Shown here in pieces: positions 17,428 to 26,539 of a DNA stretch of 64,000 bases. The translations under genes and the position numbers were made by a program. Each line of letters starts with the position of its first letter. Within the stretch, counting starts at the first letter, position 1. The notes beneath the pieces were generated by a model, which searched no databases, had not been told where the DNA came from, and was given only the letters and a program-made list of their open reading frames with translations. Source of the DNA: Promethearchaeota archaeon (GTDB lineage: Archaea > Asgardarchaeota > Lokiarchaeia > Sigynarchaeales > SOKP01); assembly GCA_013375495.1 (NCBI GenBank), contig JABXKC010000015.1, forward strand, positions 14,099 to 78,098. The letters are read 5' to 3'.

Positions 17428-17445
17428 ATTTCGAGTGGAAATAAT
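17428..17445 (+). promoter_or_regulatory. Candidate mini-ORB (Orc1/Cdc6 binding site)
   Basis: ATTTCGAGTGGAAATAAT. The core TTTCGAGTGGAAAT differs at two of 14 positions from TTTCCAGTGGAAAC, the mini-ORB form known from Pyrococcus and other archaea, and keeps the ATTTC/GAAAT dyad. A GGG run follows 10 bases later (17455-17457), as in full ORB elements. It lies about 20 bases before the orc1/cdc6 start, so it could serve autoregulation, origin recognition or both. Confidence 0.5.
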
Positions 17446-17462
17446 ACAAATAGTGGGATTAA

Positions 17463-18785
17463 GTGTTGACGAATCAGAATGATAAAGGTATGTTTTCTTT
17501 TAATATTGATAAATTTTATCAAAACTATTTGACAGGTCCAAAACTTTTTAAAAAAAGAGAAGCACTCGAGCCATCATTTATTCCTGAAGAATTACCACAC
17601 CGAAACTCTGAGATAGAAAAAATTGCAGGCATAACTGCGTGTGCATTAAAAGGAGATGTACCACCTAATTTCTTATGCTACGGGATGACAGGTACAGGTA
17701 AAACAGCAACTGTCCGTTATATTTCGCAAAAGTTAGCTCAGCACTGCACTAATAATCCACCTTGGTGGGTATATATTAATTGCACAGTAGTGTCGACCCC
17801 ATACCGAATTTTGGCTCATATTTATAACACTATAGTGGGAAAAGAGAAAATACCTGCAACCGGTTTGCCGAAAGACATTATCCTGAAAAAATTGCTTGGA
17901 TTGTTGGACCAATTAATCAAAGATAGCGTTTGCTTTCTTGTATTAGATGAAATCGATATTTTAATAGAGAAAAAAGGAGGAAATGAAATACTTTATAATT
18001 TAACGAGACTTAATGAAAATTTGGACTTGTGTAGAACAAGCGTTATTGGAATATCTAATAAGTTGAAATTTATGGAATACCTAGATTCGAGAGTTACTTC
18101 TAATTTAGCAGAAGAAGAACCTATCGTTTTCCATCCCTATGACGCAAATCAATTAGCAGATATTCTAAAACTAAGAGCAGAAATTGCATTTAAGGATAAT
18201 GTTATTGATAATGGCGTAGTTAAGTTGTGTGCAGGCCTTGCTGCTAAGGAACACGGCGATGCAAGAAAAGCTCTTCAATTACTAAGAAAAGCAGGAGAGA
18301 TTGCCGAAAGAAATCAAAGTAGGAAAATTATGGAAAACCATGTAGAAAAAGCTCAAAAGGATATAGATAAGGATCACATTGTTGAATACATCTTTTCAAT
18401 GCCCCTTCAAACCCAATTAACTTTAACAGCAATTTACCTGTTATCTAGATTTACAAAAGAACACATAATCACTTCGGGAGACATTTACGAAGTTCACTCA
18501 GAACTTTCAAATAAAATTCCGGGCTTGAAACAATTAACACGTAGAAGAATTAGTGATTATATTAACGAGTTAACTTTATCAGGATTAATTACAGCAAATA
18601 CAAGATCAATGGGACATTACGGGCGCACTAAAATTATTAAACTTGATATAGAACTTGGGCTATTAGAACGAGTATTATCTCAAATTAAGAAAATTCAAGG
18701 ACATAGATTGTTAGACTATAAGCCCATAATACTCCAAACCGATAAAGTTAAAATAAAGAATATAGTTTTTAGAAAGTTAATTTAA
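17463..18785 (+). CDS. cdc6: Orc1/Cdc6 replication initiator
   Basis: 440 residues, starting GTG. It is an AAA+ ATPase with Walker A GMTGTGKTATVR (about 75-86) and Walker B LVLDEID (about 160-166), an initiator-type helix between them, sensor 1 around IGISNK and sensor 2 near HGDARKAL. A C-terminal winged helix (about 310-420) contacts origin DNA. Archaeal Orc1/Cdc6 binds ORB sites and recruits the MCM helicase. It ends 4 bases inside the convergent DUF2240-like gene. Candidate binding sites lie just upstream. Confidence 0.95.
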   Translation: MLTNQNDKGMFSFNIDKFYQNYLTGPKLFKKREALEPSFIPEELPHRNSEIEKIAGITACALKGDVPPNFLCYGMTGTGKTATVRYISQKLAQHCTNNPPWWVYINCTVVSTPYRILAHIYNTIVGKEKIPATGLPKDIILKKLLGLLDQLIKDSVCFLVLDEIDILIEKKGGNEILYNLTRLNENLDLCRTSVIGISNKLKFMEYLDSRVTSNLAEEEPIVFHPYDANQLADILKLRAEIAFKDNVIDNGVVKLCAGLAAKEHGDARKALQLLRKAGEIAERNQSRKIMENHVEKAQKDIDKDHIVEYIFSMPLQTQLTLTAIYLLSRFTKEHIITSGDIYEVHSELSNKIPGLKQLTRRRISDYINELTLSGLITANTRSMGHYGRTKIIKLDIELGLLERVLSQIKKIQGHRLLDYKPIILQTDKVKIKNIVFRKLI

Positions 18786-19429
18786 ATGACAAATTCCCAT
18801 TTATTAATATCGTTAGTAATATTTTCGAGAAATAAAGTTGCTCCTTTTTCGTCCTTTTCTTTAAGTAGAAGAAATAATTTAGCTAAATGCTTACAGAATT
18901 TTTTATTTTGCGCTCTTTTGGTTTGGAAATCGTTACAATCGTGTTTTAAGAGCTTTTCCTTTGTGGATATTTCAATAATATAAGGGGTTTTTTGAGAACC
19001 TTTAACTTCGGCTTTAATAATTTTATTATGAGGATCGAATGTACTAATAGTAATCGCACTATCTGATACGAGTACGGCTCTATTTATAGTACCTGTATCT
19101 AAAAACGCTTTTAATAAAATATTAAACTTATTCGAGCTATTTTTTTTATAATTATCGAAATTTTGGGCTATACTCGTAGATTTATTTACTTTTTTTAAAA
19201 TTTCTACACTTCTTTTTCTATGCCAATTCTTTAGATCAAGAGTTAATGCATTTGATAAGCTAAGCTTGTTATCATTATCTATTATTAAAAAACCATTGTG
19301 AACTGCCTTCTTAATGAATTCTTTTGCTTCTTTAGGAGAGAAGAGAAATAATTCGAAAGATAGTTTATATATTAAGTCACTAATAGATATCCATGGGAGT
19401 TCAATAATTTTCCAGATATATAAAGTCAT
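18782..19429 (-). CDS. DUF2240-like protein with SWIM-type zinc motif
   Basis: 215 residues. The N-terminal part (about 1-85) resembles the archaeal DUF2240 family, a small helical domain often near replication genes. The C-terminal part has a SWIM-like zinc arrangement: a strand with EVKGSQKTPYIIEIS, then HDCNDF, a spacer, and KFCKHLAKLFLLL, matching Cx..Cx..H types that bind DNA or protein. It lies between orc1/cdc6 and the PolD small subunit on the latter's strand. A role in replication is inferred from this neighbourhood only. Confidence 0.65.
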   Translation of the reverse strand: MTLYIWKIIELPWISISDLIYKLSFELFLFSPKEAKEFIKKAVHNGFLIIDNDNKLSLSNALTLDLKNWHRKRSVEILKKVNKSTSIAQNFDNYKKNSSNKFNILLKAFLDTGTINRAVLVSDSAITISTFDPHNKIIKAEVKGSQKTPYIIEISTKEKLLKHDCNDFQTKRAQNKKFCKHLAKLFLLLKEKDEKGATLFLENITNDINKWEFVI

Positions 19430-19444
19430 ATCAGAATAATTATT

Positions 19445-19455
19445 TCGTGGAATTG
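19445..19455 (+). promoter_or_regulatory. GTGGAA motif, site 2
   Basis: TCGTGGAATTG, identical in 11 bases to the site before orc1/cdc6 at 17398 and followed, after TG, by the same AAAT. It sits in the 71-base spacer between the DUF2240-like gene and polB. Repetition flanking orc1/cdc6 supports an initiator-binding role. Confidence 0.35.
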
Positions 19456-19500
19456 TGAAATTTATTTGAATACACCTATCATGTCGTTAGTTTTACAAAT

Positions 19501-21264
19501 TTAATCGATTTTTTTAAAGTCTAATTGGAAATAGTTCAAGGAATCAAGTTCTATTATTGGTATAATACCAGGAGTAGGATTTATTCCAAAACTTCTCATA
19601 AAATCAGTTTGAGCTTGAAAACATCCAGAATTAATGAGTGTCACATTCCGATATTTCCCCATTCCATTAATATGAATATGCCCTGTATGAAAAATATCTG
19701 GGATTTTATTTAATACAAGCATATCGCTATTGATAGGTGCTAATTGTGTCTTTTCACCAAATACTGGAGCGAGGTGCCTACAAATAAGGAATTCTTTCAT
19801 AGTTTCAATAGGTTTATTAATATCTAAATCGTGAATTAACCTATTTATGTCATGCATACTTTCTCCATGATATATCAGTGTATTAACATTGTGCGTTTTT
19901 ATAAGAGAAGGATTACCCAAACATTTAATCCCTAAATTAATTAAATCTTCACAATATTTTTTTGGTACGGCTGGTCGAGGTATTGCGTTTCTGACAGGTT
20001 CGTGATTACCCGACACATAAAACACCTTAATATATTCTGGAATTTCTGATAATAAATCTGAAGCTTTTTTGAACTGTTTAAATATATCTGATATAACTAA
20101 ATCTTCTTTTTGGTTAGGGTAAATTCCTATACCATCAATTAAATCGCCGTTAATGACGAGATATTTTATTTTACCCGCATTTTCTCTTAAAATCTTATTA
20201 CTACTTTTCCCGTTCAAAAATTTTAGAAACTTTTTAAATAAATCTTCTTCAAATTCTTTACTACCAATGTGAGTGTCAGATATTAATGCAATAGACAATG
20301 GATCAGGAGAACTATTTGGTTTAAAGTTAGTTGGAATATCGATTTTTGAAATATAATCAGCAAAAATTATTCCTTTTCTTCCGTTTTCACCAGGGTTATA
20401 TATTCCTTTGACAAAAAGCATCTGATCCCTGAAGGTTCTCTCAATAATGTTGACATATTCCAAATTTTTAGAATCATTCTGAATTAAAACGCTAATTTTT
20501 CCTGTTAAATCCTCTAGACTCAATAAAAAATTCCCTTTTTTTGTTTGATGTACATTTTCCACCAGACCAACAGTAGAGATTTCAACGCTATTTGATAATC
20601 TAAAAATATTATTTATATTCGTTGCTGAACTTGCTTCGGGTCTTTTTCTCATGAGATTTCGAAGCGTATTGTATTTATCGAGTGTTAATTCGTAAAAATC
20701 TTCATAACTCCCATTGGTGTATATTTTCCCAGTAGGGTCACTTATTACCTCAAATTTAAAATCATGATCCTTTGCGAGAGGTCTAAATGCAAAAACAGAT
20801 TTCGTCGATTCATAGATTTTAGCTTTATTTTTTATCGATAATGTTTTTTTTATTGGCGATGAATTAGGAATAACATGGCTCATTTCTTTAGGTAGAGAGG
20901 TTTCGATAATTTGTTTAACATTTTTTGGTTCAATTTCTTGTTTGAAATTTTCTGCAATTGATTTGTTTAGAGTTACCGCTATTTTACTTTTAGCTCCTTC
21001 TTTCAGAGGAAGAGAAAGGGATTTAGATAACGCTCGCTTTAGAGTCTTTTGTAATTCTTCGTTTGATATTTCATGAACAATATTTTCCGTTAAATGACTT
21101 TTAAATGAGGGAATGAAACTAGTTTCCTTAATAAGCATGTTTATCTTGTTCATCGGATTTTCGAGATTTAGCACACAGTCTAACATTTTGGGACTAATGT
21201 TAATACCAGAATTAACTAATTTTTTTAAAATTACTTGTTTCTGTTCAGATATCTCGGTCTTCAA
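19501..21264 (-). CDS. polB: DNA polymerase D small subunit (DP1)
   Basis: 587 residues. DP1 provides the 3'-5' exonuclease of the archaeal replicative polymerase PolD. The C-terminal phosphoesterase domain keeps all metal motifs: DTHIG (about 343), NGDLIDG (about 385), GNHE (about 435), the His in YHGESMHD and GHIHINGMG near 530. An OB-fold region precedes it (about 200-330). The N-terminal 190 residues are poorly conserved and Lys/Ser-rich, as in other DP1s. The large subunit begins 270 bases away on the opposite strand, so the two genes are divergent rather than in tandem. Confidence 0.95.
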   Translation of the reverse strand: MKTEISEQKQVILKKLVNSGINISPKMLDCVLNLENPMNKINMLIKETSFIPSFKSHLTENIVHEISNEELQKTLKRALSKSLSLPLKEGAKSKIAVTLNKSIAENFKQEIEPKNVKQIIETSLPKEMSHVIPNSSPIKKTLSIKNKAKIYESTKSVFAFRPLAKDHDFKFEVISDPTGKIYTNGSYEDFYELTLDKYNTLRNLMRKRPEASSATNINNIFRLSNSVEISTVGLVENVHQTKKGNFLLSLEDLTGKISVLIQNDSKNLEYVNIIERTFRDQMLFVKGIYNPGENGRKGIIFADYISKIDIPTNFKPNSSPDPLSIALISDTHIGSKEFEEDLFKKFLKFLNGKSSNKILRENAGKIKYLVINGDLIDGIGIYPNQKEDLVISDIFKQFKKASDLLSEIPEYIKVFYVSGNHEPVRNAIPRPAVPKKYCEDLINLGIKCLGNPSLIKTHNVNTLIYHGESMHDINRLIHDLDINKPIETMKEFLICRHLAPVFGEKTQLAPINSDMLVLNKIPDIFHTGHIHINGMGKYRNVTLINSGCFQAQTDFMRSFGINPTPGIIPIIELDSLNYFQLDFKKID

Positions 21265-21532
21265 ATCACTTTTAACCAGAATAGAATTAATTTATTTATA
21301 AAATGATACAATTAAATTGTTTATTATTAAAGAACAAACAAATTTTTTTAAGTATTAGGAGTGTGTATCAATTGTCATACTTTCATTATAAACTGTGAAT
21401 CTCCTCAAATTCTTATAATAAAATTCAACTAACCTATTAATAGAATATTTTATTTTAAAAGTCAGAATTTAAAATTATGTATCTAGTTTTCAACATTGAG
21501 AGTATTTTAGTAATTTTAAAGTGCGTTGTATT

Positions 21533-24500
21533 ATGGTAGAAATGAGCAAAGAAACAGAGGAATATTTTTCTAACTTACAAAAAGGTGTAGATGAGTGTTA
21601 CGAAATTGCTGAAAATGCTCGCCAAAAAGGGTTAGATCCTGAAATCTTCGTAGAATCTCCTCAAGCTAAAGATTTAGCGGGAAGAGTTGAAAAACTCGTG
21701 GGTCCTCAAGGAGTAGCTAAATTAATAAGAAAATTAAAAATTCTGGGTAAATCTGAGGATGAAATAGTATTTCAAGTAGTTTCTGATATTCTTGGGCAGA
21801 AAATTGGAGTTATTAACTCACTCGAAGAGAGAGTTGAGAGAGCGATACGTGTTGGGCTTGCTATAAAAACGATGGGTGTTGTTAGTGCCCCACTTGAAGG
21901 GATTTCCAAAATCTTAATACGAGAGGATCAACACCACAATAAGTATTTATCGCTGTATTTTGCGGGACCTATTAGAGCCGCAGGAGGGACAACAGCCGCA
22001 TTATGTGTTTTAATTGCGGATTATGTGAGGAAAAAGTCAAATATTCCAAAATATGAAGCAACTGAGGGTGAAATTGGGAGATATGTAGAAGAAGTTAAAC
22101 TTTACGACAGACGAGTTCATTTACAATATCCATCCTCAAATGATGAAATACGATTTGCAGTAGAGCATCTACCCGTGGAAATAAACGGAGATTCCACTGA
22201 AGATGAAGAAGTCTCTGCTTTTAGGAAACTTCCGAGAATCAAAACAAATAAAATAAGAGGTGGTGCTTGTCTAGTTTTAAACGATGGTATCCTTCTCAAA
22301 GCTCCAAAACTTCTAAAAATTGCAAAAAGTATGAACTTGGAAGGTTGGGATTGGTTAGGGAAACTGAAAGATATCGCACAGAAAGATGAAAAGAAAGTTG
22401 ATTTAGACGCCACGGATAAAAACAGTAAGGTAATTATTCCACCTAATTCAAAATATGTTTCTGATGTTATCGCGGGGAGACCTGTATTTAGTCATCCTTC
22501 TGAAATTGGTGGACATAGAATTCGATACGGAAGATCCCGAAACACAGGATTAGCTGCGGCTGGGTTACATCCTGTAACAATGACACTATTAGATGATTTT
22601 ATTGCAATTGGCACGCAATTAAGAATTGAAAGGCCAGGAAAAAGTGCAAGTATCTGTCCGGTTAGCTCAATAGAGCCCCCGATTGTAAAGTTGAAAAATG
22701 GGACTGTGATGAAAATTCCAAACATAAAAATGGCAAAAGAATGCTTTCAAAACATAGAAAAGATTCTGTTTTTGGGCGATATCCTTTTTGGGTTTGGTGA
22801 ATTTTCTGAAAACAATCATAAATTAGTTCCTTCGGGTTACGTTGAAGAATGGTGGGCTCTAGAATTAGAGGATGCGATACAAAATTCTAACTTGGAGTTG
22901 ACTAAGTATATAGAAAATCCATTTAATAATATTCCTTCCGCTAAAGAAGCTTTAGATATAGCCGAGAAATATAAGATACCTCTTCATCCAAAGTATACTG
23001 ATTTCTGGGGAAATATATCAGGGGGAGAATTATTAAATCTAAGGGAAGCTTTAGTTTCCGGATATAACAAGAGTACCAACAGAATCGGTTTAAAAAACAC
23101 TAAAGAATTGAAGGATATTTTAGAAAAAGCGTTTATTTCTCATACGATTGATGATTCGAATATAAAATTGGATGATTTAACAAATGAAATTTTCATATCT
23201 ATATTTGATTTGAAGAATAAAAAAGATCACAATCTAACTAAAGATAATGATGTTTTTACTCTTTTTTCAATGTTTTCTCCAATAGAAATTAGAAATAAGG
23301 CTCCATTTTTCATGGGTACTCGTATGGGACGACCTGAGAAGTCCGAAAGAAAAAGCATGAAAGGAGTTCAGAGTTTATTCCCACTTAGTGACAAGGTGGG
23401 GAACACAAGATCTATAGAGAAAGCTGTAGAACTTGGAAAGGTAAAGATTGACATTTGTAGAAAGAAATGTCCTAAATGTAACGCAATTACTCCCTTTAAC
23501 CTATGTCCTAAATGCGGAACGCACACAGAGTTTCAGAAGATATGTCTTAAATGCAATAAGTATTATCCTAAAAACGAAGAAAAATGCCATCAATGCGGGG
23601 GATTACTGAATTTTTCTAAAGAAGCTTCCTTCAATATTAAAAATTATACTGAATCTTTATCGAATTCGCTAAATGTCAGGTTACCAAGTAAATTTAAGGG
23701 AATTCTTGGATTAACCAATAAGTTTAAAGTTCCAGAACCAATAGTTAAGGGAATGCTCAGAGCTAAAAACGGATTAATGGTTTATAAAACTGCTGAAATA
23801 CGTTACGATGCCACTGATATCCCATTAACTCATTTCAAACCAAAAGAAATCAACACACCAGTACGCAGATTAATAGAACTAGGATATAAAAAAGATTACA
23901 AAAATAATGATTTAACCACTCCTGATCAGATACTAGAACTTCAAGTGCAAGATGTTCTATTATCTGATGATTGTGCTGACTATTTCGTGAAGATTGCTAA
24001 TTTTATAGACGACGAACTAGAGTATTTTTATAAGATGGACAGGTTTTATCAAATTTCGAAAAGAGAAGACTTAATTGGCCACTTAGTAGTAGGTCTAGCA
24101 CCTCATACTAGTGCCGGAATTGTAGGAAGAATTATTGGCTTTAGCCCCGCCCGATCAATATACGCTCACCCGTTTTGGCATGCCGCTAAACGTCGTAATT
24201 GTGATGGAGATGAAGATGGGATTATGCTTCTTTTAGATCCTCTTTTAAACTTCTCTAGGTTTTATTTACCGAGTAAAATAGGAGGTAGAATGGACGCCAC
24301 TCTCGTTATATCTTCGGTGTTAGACCCTAATGAAATAGATAGCGAAGCTCATAATATAGACACTCTATATAAATACCCTTTAGAGTTTTATAAGGCAACT
24401 CAGAAGTATGTTATGCCCTTAGAAATAGAAGAAGTAATGAATTTAGTAAAAAAACGATTAGGAACTTCCGATCAATACATAAATCTTGGTTTTAATATCC

Positions 24501-24958
24501 CAACTAGAGATATTAACGAAGGCCCTCTAACCACAGCATATAAAACTTATATAACTATGGAAGAAAAAATCAACGCTCAATTGCATCTTGCAAAAATTAT
24601 TAAAGCTGTCAACGAGAAAAATGTTGCTGAAAAGATTTTAGCTACTCATTTCAACCCAGACATCTTAGGAAATTTACGAAAATTTGCTGTGCAGAATTTT
24701 AGATGCGTAAAATGTAATGAAAAATTTGCCCGTCCACCCCTTTCAAACGCGGGAAAGTGCCCAAAATGTGGTAATAAAGTCATATTGACAGTTAATCGAG
24801 GAGGCATCGAAAAATACATCCCTAGAGCTATAAACCTGTGCAAAGTTTTTAACTTAGACGATTATACAATTCAGAGGATGGAATTAATAGAAGAATATGT
24901 TGAAAGTCTTACTAATAATCCTAAGATAAAGCAACAGAAGTTATCTAATTTCTTTTGA
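21533..24958 (+). CDS. polC: DNA polymerase D large subunit (DP2)
   Basis: About 1141 residues, the normal length for an intein-free DP2. This is the catalytic subunit, with a double-psi beta-barrel active site like RNA polymerase. The catalytic motif is intact (AAKRRNCDGDEDGIMLLLD). Three or four zinc modules are visible (CRKKCPKC, LCPKCGTH, CLKCNKYY and a late CVKCNEKFA with CPKCGNK). The N-terminus (about 15-130) matches the family pattern YFSNLQKGVDECYEIA and GRVEKLVGPQGVAK. The frame opens at GTG 21521, but ATG at 21533 or 21542 fits the family better. The C-terminus ends KLSNFF, a plausible PCNA-binding tail. Confidence 0.96.
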   Translation: MVEMSKETEEYFSNLQKGVDECYEIAENARQKGLDPEIFVESPQAKDLAGRVEKLVGPQGVAKLIRKLKILGKSEDEIVFQVVSDILGQKIGVINSLEERVERAIRVGLAIKTMGVVSAPLEGISKILIREDQHHNKYLSLYFAGPIRAAGGTTAALCVLIADYVRKKSNIPKYEATEGEIGRYVEEVKLYDRRVHLQYPSSNDEIRFAVEHLPVEINGDSTEDEEVSAFRKLPRIKTNKIRGGACLVLNDGILLKAPKLLKIAKSMNLEGWDWLGKLKDIAQKDEKKVDLDATDKNSKVIIPPNSKYVSDVIAGRPVFSHPSEIGGHRIRYGRSRNTGLAAAGLHPVTMTLLDDFIAIGTQLRIERPGKSASICPVSSIEPPIVKLKNGTVMKIPNIKMAKECFQNIEKILFLGDILFGFGEFSENNHKLVPSGYVEEWWALELEDAIQNSNLELTKYIENPFNNIPSAKEALDIAEKYKIPLHPKYTDFWGNISGGELLNLREALVSGYNKSTNRIGLKNTKELKDILEKAFISHTIDDSNIKLDDLTNEIFISIFDLKNKKDHNLTKDNDVFTLFSMFSPIEIRNKAPFFMGTRMGRPEKSERKSMKGVQSLFPLSDKVGNTRSIEKAVELGKVKIDICRKKCPKCNAITPFNLCPKCGTHTEFQKICLKCNKYYPKNEEKCHQCGGLLNFSKEASFNIKNYTESLSNSLNVRLPSKFKGILGLTNKFKVPEPIVKGMLRAKNGLMVYKTAEIRYDATDIPLTHFKPKEINTPVRRLIELGYKKDYKNNDLTTPDQILELQVQDVLLSDDCADYFVKIANFIDDELEYFYKMDRFYQISKREDLIGHLVVGLAPHTSAGIVGRIIGFSPARSIYAHPFWHAAKRRNCDGDEDGIMLLLDPLLNFSRFYLPSKIGGRMDATLVISSVLDPNEIDSEAHNIDTLYKYPLEFYKATQKYVMPLEIEEVMNLVKKRLGTSDQYINLGFNIPTRDINEGPLTTAYKTYITMEEKINAQLHLAKIIKAVNEKNVAEKILATHFNPDILGNLRKFAVQNFRCVKCNEKFARPPLSNAGKCPKCGNKVILTVNRGGIEKYIPRAINLCKVFNLDDYTIQRMELIEEYVESLTNNPKIKQQKLSNFF

Positions 24959-25028
24959 ACTTTTTAATATATATTTTATTTTTCGGTTATAATTTAGGTT
25001 CTATGCAGATTACAAATTTAGTAAAAAA

Positions 25029-25113
25029 TGCAGGAGGAGGGATTCGAACCCTCGAACTCCTATGAGACTAGAGCCTCGGTCTAGCACCGTTGACCAGGCT
25101 TGGCAACTCCTGC
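25029..25113 (-). tRNA. tRNA-Leu (GAG)
   Basis: Class II tRNA on the minus strand. The acceptor GCAGGAG pairs with CTCCTGC, the anticodon stem CTAGA pairs with TCTAG, the loop is CCGAGGC, there is a long variable arm (TCTCATAGGAGT), and the T-arm is GAGGG-TTCGAAT-CCCTC. Anticodon GAG reads CUC/CUU. Discriminator A73 fits leucine; CCA is not encoded. Position 33 reads C instead of the nearly universal U. No intron is present. Confidence 0.9.
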
Positions 25114-25376
25114 AAATATTCTTAATATAATCAGATATTTTTTTATTAATTTTCTTGAACTTAATAGCATTAAAGAATAGAAGCATTAAAAAATTTTTTT
25201 TTTGTTTTCTTTGATTAGATAATAGTGAAATGAAGTAGACACTGACTTTAATAGGAGAAATTTGCACATATCTTATAGGTATGTATTTAACAAAATTTTT
25301 ATTCATAAGTTTTAAATATTTATATAATTGGTTTGTTTAGAATTTGATTTAATAAGAAAAACGAAGTTTAGAAAGG

Positions 25377-26393
25377 ATGTCGGTTGATACAAAGAAATTA
25401 ACAGCCTTACTCCAATGGTATAAACAGAGCTTGGGTGAGGATTTAGTTGCGGTGCTTGTCGTAAATAGAGATGGTTTAATTATGGATTCTTTAATTGGTT
25501 CTTCAGAAAAAACACTTGATGAAGAAATAATTGGGGGAGTAAGCGCTTTAGTTGAACCGGTATTAACTAGAATCACGGAAGAATTTAGTTCAGGATCGTT
25601 CGGAACGGGAACTTTTGATACTGAAGAATACCGATTCATATTTTGCGAGTCCGGACCGGAAGCGGTTCTAGTTACTGTTTTAAATTCTTCATCTGGAGTA
25701 GACGCGGTTTTCCCTTACGCTTATTTGGCAGCTGAAAAGATTGCGCGAATATTTGATGGAAGAACTGTGAGTCCCGTTATTCCAAAATTAGTTTTAGAGC
25801 CTGGTGTAAATCATATCCAGCGAAAAGTAGATAAAGTTCAAAAAGTTAAAATTAAAGCTAAGGAATACGCTTTTAAATTAATTCTAGGCGGAGATGGCGC
25901 TGTAGGTAAAACGAGTATGGTACATCGATATGTTGAAAATGTTTTTGCTAAAGACTATAAATCAACTATAGGAACATCAATTATGAAAAAGGAATGCTCC
26001 TTCAAAGAGCTTGAAAGCACCGTTAGGTTTGTAATTTGGGACTTAGCGGGCCAAGCTCAGTTTAAACGGGTTAGACAGTCATATTTAGCTAATGCAGAAG
26101 CAGGAATTTTAGTTTATGACGTAACTAATCGAGCTAGTTTTGAAAATGTGGAACAAAATTGGTACAACGAGATTAAAAAAAGTTCTCCTAATATTGCGCT
26201 TATTTTAGTTGCGAATAAGATAGATTTAAAAGAAGAAAGAGTTGTTTCAAGCGCAGAGGGAGAATCGTTATCGAAGAAATTAAAGCTAACATATATTGAA
26301 ACATCTGCTAAGACGGGAGAGAATATAAATGATGCTTTCAAAATGCTCGCTCTACAAATTATTAAAAGGTATATAGAAACGCAGGACATATAA
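25377..26393 (+). CDS. Roadblock/LC7-small GTPase fusion protein
   Basis: 338 residues. Residues about 5-130 form a roadblock/LC7 (MglB-like) domain: a helix, VAVLVVNRDGLIMDS, a long helix, and paired strands ending VLVTVLNSS. A basic linker (about 145-160) leads to a Ras/Rab-type GTPase (about 165-335) with G1 GGDGAVGKTS, G3 WDLAGQ, G4 NKID and G5 ETSAK. Roadblock proteins act as GTPase regulators or scaffolds (MglB for MglA, Ragulator for Rag), so the fusion joins a switch to a possible regulator. There is no C-terminal prenylation Cys. An aaagga motif precedes the ATG closely. It ends at the tRNA-Thr gene, convergent. Confidence 0.92.
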   Translation: MSVDTKKLTALLQWYKQSLGEDLVAVLVVNRDGLIMDSLIGSSEKTLDEEIIGGVSALVEPVLTRITEEFSSGSFGTGTFDTEEYRFIFCESGPEAVLVTVLNSSSGVDAVFPYAYLAAEKIARIFDGRTVSPVIPKLVLEPGVNHIQRKVDKVQKVKIKAKEYAFKLILGGDGAVGKTSMVHRYVENVFAKDYKSTIGTSIMKKECSFKELESTVRFVIWDLAGQAQFKRVRQSYLANAEAGILVYDVTNRASFENVEQNWYNEIKKSSPNIALILVANKIDLKEERVVSSAEGESLSKKLKLTYIETSAKTGENINDAFKMLALQIIKRYIETQDI

Positions 26394-26394
26394 A

Positions 26395-26488
26395 TGGAGC
26401 CTTTGGGGGGAGTTGAACCCCCGATCTACTGATGATTCGAATTAATTAATTGTACGAATCAGTTGCTCTACGACTAAGCCACAAAGGC
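26395..26488 (-). tRNA. tRNA-Thr (CGU) with canonical 37/38 intron
   Basis: Minus-strand tRNA. The acceptor GCCTTTG pairs with CAAAGGC, followed by U73 and an encoded CCA. The anticodon stem ACTGA/TCAGT encloses TTCGTA, a 19-base intron (26434-26452) and A38. The splice region forms a textbook bulge-helix-bulge: central helix TTCG/CGAA, 3-base bulges TAC and TCA cut after their second base, and inner helix AATT/AATT. Spliced, the loop is TTCGTAA, with anticodon CGT. U73 agrees with archaeal tRNA-Thr. Confidence 0.9.
26434..26452 (-). other. tRNA-Thr intron
   Basis: 19 bases between positions 37 and 38, flanked by a symmetrical bulge-helix-bulge that the archaeal splicing endonuclease EndA would cut. 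RtcB, coded in this window, would join the exons. Confidence 0.85.
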
Positions 26489-26539
26489 TATTAATTGAAT
26501 ATAATAAATATAAATTTTAAAAAATTATAAAATTTTCTA

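Larger units (their letters stand above)
17155..17462. other. Gene-free spacer, candidate replication origin region
   Basis: 308 bases between the divergent carS and orc1/cdc6 genes, extremely AT-rich and without a convincing open frame. The right half holds two GTGGAA-type motifs resembling archaeal origin recognition boxes. Archaeal origins are often found immediately next to orc1/cdc6, so an origin is a reasonable inference but is not shown. Confidence 0.45.

Noticed and set aside
22117..22725. Antisense frames inside the PolD large subunit
   Set aside because: They are shadows of the conserved DP2 coding sequence.
25010..25306. 98-codon frame on the minus strand covering the tRNA-Leu gene
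   Set aside because: It overlaps the whole tRNA, shows no protein motif and uses tRNA sequence as codons.
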